Assembly: GCA_973895155.1 (NCBI GenBank)
Contig: OZ316898.1
Span: forward strand, 13,082,001-13,146,000
Direction: 5' to 3'
DNA: 64,000 nucleotides
Source: Marsupella aquatica
Lineage: Eukaryota; Marchantiophyta
Shown here: positions 60,508 to 64,000 of the stretch, one piece after another
Numbering within the stretch: position 1 is the stretch's first letter
Layout: every line of letters begins with the position of its first letter
Translations under genes and position numbers: made by a program
Notes under the pieces: model-generated
Seen by the model: the letters and a program-made list of their open reading frames with translations, nothing else
Database searches by the model: none
Told to the model about the DNA's origin: nothing

Positions 60508-60655
60508 CAACTGCTACAGGGGTGAAGCTCTACAGCGGCTTGCGGAAAGTCAGCTTTATGTACGAATGCATGAGAGAATTACAACTCCTACAGCGGTGAA
60601 GCTATACAGCGGCTTGCGGAAAGTCAGCGTTATGTACGAATGCATGAGAGAATTA
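60508..60655. repeat. 74-bp tandem duplication before the EamA gene
   Basis: Copies at 60508-60581 and 60582-60655 share TACAGCGGCTTGCGGAAAGT and TATGTACGAATGCATGAGAG with few differences. They end 13 bp before the start codon at 60669, so the gene's leader is duplicated. Confidence 0.92.
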
Positions 60656-60668
60656 CCACGCACAGGCA

Positions 60669-63600
60669 ATGGAGGCGCTCAGATTGTCGAGACTTTGGAC
60701 GCTCACGACGACAAATGTGGGAGGTGACGGTAGAGGTGGTGCCGGTGGAGAGAATTTTGCGATGAGGACAAGGAGTTCCATGCATAGTGCGACGCTGTGC
60801 AGCGGCGGCGGCGGTTGCGTTGCTGAGAAGAGAAAGAATGACCATAATGAAGCAGTGCTTGTAGCCGGTGTTGCGACGGGGCGATTAGGCTTAGTACAGG
60901 GCTCTTTACTCCACAAGCAGTATCAGCTACAGCGGCGCGGCGAGTCGGTGAGTTGTAGGAGCAACGACGAGAGTAGAGTGTCCGCTGCTGTGGCCGAGGT
61001 ATCTGACGATGATGTTGAGATTCATCGGAAGGAGCTTTTTGCGCAATACTGGGACGAAGGATTTGAAGCTGCAAGGATTAGGAGGGAGTCGGACCACGAT
61101 GAAGGGGAGGCCCACGATAACACTGACGAAGGCCAAGACAAACTCTTTGTTAGGCGCCGAGCTGCAGACAAAGTGTCTCCTTATTCTGTCGTCGGATCGG
61201 AGGAAGAGTCTCAGCCGGAGAACCGATTTTGGTGGAAGAGTCTCAATAAAAGACGAATGCTGACGCCTCGCACGAAAGGAATTCTCTTGCTCAACATCCT
61301 GACGTTTTTGTACGGTAGGGCTGTCGTATCGGCCTCATATCTCCCGGGTTTGTGCAGAATGAATGCAGCAAACCCGCTTTTTTGCTCATGAGGATCCTAA
61401 TCTTCATCCTAGTCCAATTCGAATACTACTCTAGCGCTAAAATTGAGTTTATTCTTATTTGTTAAATTACAAAGATGACTGCATAATCATTAAAATGTGA
61501 ATGCCAGTCGTCATTAACATCACCTACCTAGACTAGATATGTCGCCAACTAATAGGAGTCCCCGTAAGACGAGATCTTGCGTGTTCAAGGTTTGTGTCCA
61601 CCTGCTGGTTTCGTTTCTATAAATTCTTTGCAAGAAATTCCAAAGCCAATTAGTGTTTTTCAGACTGCATGGCATAGGACCGTCTTATGCATCTGTTTCC
61701 TGCTGCTGGCACGCCTTACGGTTGTTTGGGCGTGCCAGGAATCGCTATTTCGTGTTGTTATTGTCAATTGAATTTCCGCTCAGACAAGGCAAAAGCCAAT
61801 CCATCCATCTAATCCGTCGTGATGACTCAAACGCAGGCAGTAATATATCAATTATCAAGCGGGCAGGATCAACGATGGATCCCACGTTGTTCGCTGTCGG
61901 TCGATTCGCTATCGCAAGTCTGGCGTTCACGCCTTTCTTGAGCCAAGCTCTCAGGAATAAAAGCTTGCGTAACGTGAGTGTTGAGCTTGGGCTGGTGGCC
62001 AGTGCGGGCTATCTCACCCAGTGTGTCAGCGTACTTACTTCTGACGCGGCGCGCGTGTCATTCATCTCTACATTCACCGTAAGTTTCGGTTCTGCCGATC
62101 CATCTTGAATGAGATCGAAAATTTCAGTTCACTCTGTTATGATACATTTGTCCGATTTCAAGTTTGGCTATTTTACATGTACAGCATCGCAGGGAGCTCC
62201 TCTTCTAAGTATAGTTGTTTTCGTTCCAAAAAACGAGAAAGACGAAGATATGATGAAATCGTTTGAGAAATAATAATGGGAGAGAACGAAGAGAAGCAAA
62301 TTGTACCAAAACCGTTTCCGAAGTTTTATACAATTTCAACTGATAGTCTCTGTTTGGGTCCGGAGACTCTACATGACTCTTGGATACTGCTTAATTGTCG
62401 AATGAATGAATGGATCTAAAGTCCTCAGGGATCCCACTGGGTAATTGAGGCAGCAACGGAAAACACATATGGCAGTATGCAATGTGATCGTTTGGCCTTT
62501 TCAATCTGTACAGGTGATAGTGGTGCCGCTATTAGCAGGGTTGTCCGGAGCGAAAACCAGTAAAATCACGTGGATTGCTGCTGCCACTGCTCTTGTAGGT
62601 GTCGGAATCCTGGAGTCGAATGGAACTCCGTTTGCGGTAAGTCCCGTATGAAGATCGTTCCGAATTTTGCAAGATTGAAGTTGAGTTGAGCAATAGCTCA
62701 ACTTCTGAACAATGATGAGGGCGCCTACAAGAGAAACGAGTTTTACCTTCTGTATCTCCTGGAACTGGAAGGATGCGTGACGTCGTCAAACATACAGTGG
62801 CGACTTTCCTCAAGCTAGAATGAGTTGGCAATGGAAGAATGGAAGTCTCATATACCAGTGACCTTCAAAACTAAAACATTAATGAATGAGTCAATGGGAC
62901 GCACTTCTTTTCTAAGGTACTCCGCGAGGTGGGGTTGATAAGGTGAACTTCCACTTCAAATGGGAACTCGTCACCTATATCCTATCATTGTCTCTCTTGA
63001 GAAAGTCCATGGATGGGTTGCTGTACCTCGTGATCAAGACTAGAGCCTACTCCTGAATGGAAAAATTCTGTGGAGCCTCCGCCTTAAGAATTTGATTTAG
63101 ATCACTTACAGAGGGCCTATCGAAGTGTTATTGATAGCGGAACTTACTTGGATTGAAGGTGAAACTCTCTTAGAAAATAGGGGTGCCACCGAAATGTTTC
63201 ATAATGATCTTACTTATACTCAACCATGTTTCTTTTAACCGGGATGATATTGAGTTAGCAACAGCCGGGGATGCCAAGTACCTGTTCTTACTTTCTTCAA
63301 GAACATCACCCTACTGTCAACTCAATTGAAAATGTATAGGTTAATGTATAAAAATCATCATGATTGAGAGATATGCCGAACATGGCTTTGTGTTGTATAG
63401 CGTCTCAAATGGAAACCGAATTGTGTCTAAGCACGTATTAACTCGTGGCCTGGAAATTCCTTTCCAGCGATCAAACCCTGTCCCCAAACAAATGAAATTT
63501 CAATAGATAGTACTGTCGGGATGGCGGTTCAGAGATGACAAGCTTCTATTACCGCAGATTGGAGACGTATGGAGCTTTGTGAGCGCAGTGATGTTTGGTG

Positions 63601-63989
63601 TACACATGCTCCGAACTGAGCATCACTCAAAATCTCTTGCACACGAGGATTCTCTTCCAGTAATGGCTCTTCAGGTACGTCTCGAGGAGACCGAACAAAA
63701 TTAATTATCGCTCATAGAAAATTGAATCTTTCTAGCTTTATGGTACAAGATTTGAATGTGTCCCAAAAATGTTTTCAACTGAAGTCATCTGTACTCAATT
63801 CTGCAGCTGGTTGTCATCACTCTGTGCTCGGGAGTCTGGTTTTGTGCTTCTCACTTCAGTTCTGGAGATGTAATGGCTAATTTTGCCACCCCGAATTGGT
63901 CCAGTGTGTGCACAAAAATAGTGTCTCTACCTTGGCTACCCTTCCTTTACACGGGCCTTCTCTCCACTGCCTTCTGTCTGTGGGCCGAG
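60669..63989 (+). CDS. EamA/DMT-family transporter with long N-terminal extension (right-truncated)
   Basis: Five exons are visible: 60669-61314, 61837-62078, 62514-62636, 63558-63674, 63807-63989. All have GT-AG borders and matching phases and encode 437 residues. The gene runs off the window after WAE|GTAAGA. About the first 200 residues are hydrophilic, with a basic/Thr-rich start like a plastid transit peptide and then an acidic stretch. The membrane part follows: GILLLNILTFLYG, SIIKRAGSTMDPTLFAVGRF, ELGLVASAGYLTQ, TSDAARVSFISTFT, VVPLLAGLSGAKTSKITW, GVHMLRTEHHS and PWLPFLYTGLLSTAFCLW. These match plant EamA (drug/metabolite transporter) proteins with two five-helix halves, at least seven helices being visible. 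The substrate is unknown. No defect is seen. The start is the first ATG of the frame; an ATG at 60762 is an alternative. Confidence 0.85.
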
Positions 63990-64000
63990 GTAAGATACCC

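Overview
The window looks like nuclear DNA of a land plant. The genes have canonical plant GT-AG introns. The protein families are plant ones: an EDM2-like PHD fragment, plant SCC2 with a PHD finger, a plastid-type dienelactone hydrolase, a COR413 membrane protein and an AP endonuclease 2 with a GRF finger. A decayed alpha/beta-hydrolase-NBS-LRR relic, a type described from liverworts and other non-flowering plants, points to a bryophyte or another seedless lineage. I cannot name the species.

Layout. 1-432 is a broken EDM2-like zinc-finger fragment running off the left edge. 961-1625 is a MITE with an 8-bp target duplication. 1675-6104 plus 12215-12374 is one decayed transposase-like gene with a DDE-type pattern. 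It was split by a Ty1/copia element (6105-12209) that has both LTRs, a PBS, a PPT and a perfect 5-bp target duplication. 12.4-15.6 kb is a graveyard: a D-armless tRNA-like unit, minus-strand copia remnants with a different primer-binding site, and a 35-bp minisatellite ending in a Helitron-like terminus. Two minus-strand solo LTRs of the same copia family lie at 17315-17896 and 35203-35546, each with its own perfect 5-bp target duplication.

Genes. A dienelactone hydrolase (+, 20164-23863, 5 exons) is followed by an uncharacterised cysteine-octad protein (-, 25426-27306, 2 exons). Next are AP endonuclease 2 (-, 28705-33533, 10 exons with one GC-AG intron) and a COR413-like membrane protein (-, 38382 to about 43863; the 5' exons are tentative). 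SCC2/NIPBL, the cohesin loader (+, 45781-51426), is a single unbroken 5.6-kb ORF preceded by an overlapping uORF. The NLR relic follows at 52499-55994. An EamA-type transporter (+, 60669 to beyond the right edge, first 5 exons visible) closes the window.

How the parts relate. The genes are ordinary unlinked nuclear loci and do not form a pathway. APE2 (DNA repair) and SCC2 (cohesin loading) both serve chromosome maintenance, but nothing in the sequence ties them together. Spacers hold local tandem duplications of 70-240 bp beside several genes. The left 18 kb is dominated by nested mobile elements. No new operon-like or defence system is evident. The least ordinary items are the decayed transposase family, the D-armless tRNA-like unit, the cysteine-octad protein, the intronless SCC2 and the hydrolase-NLR relic.
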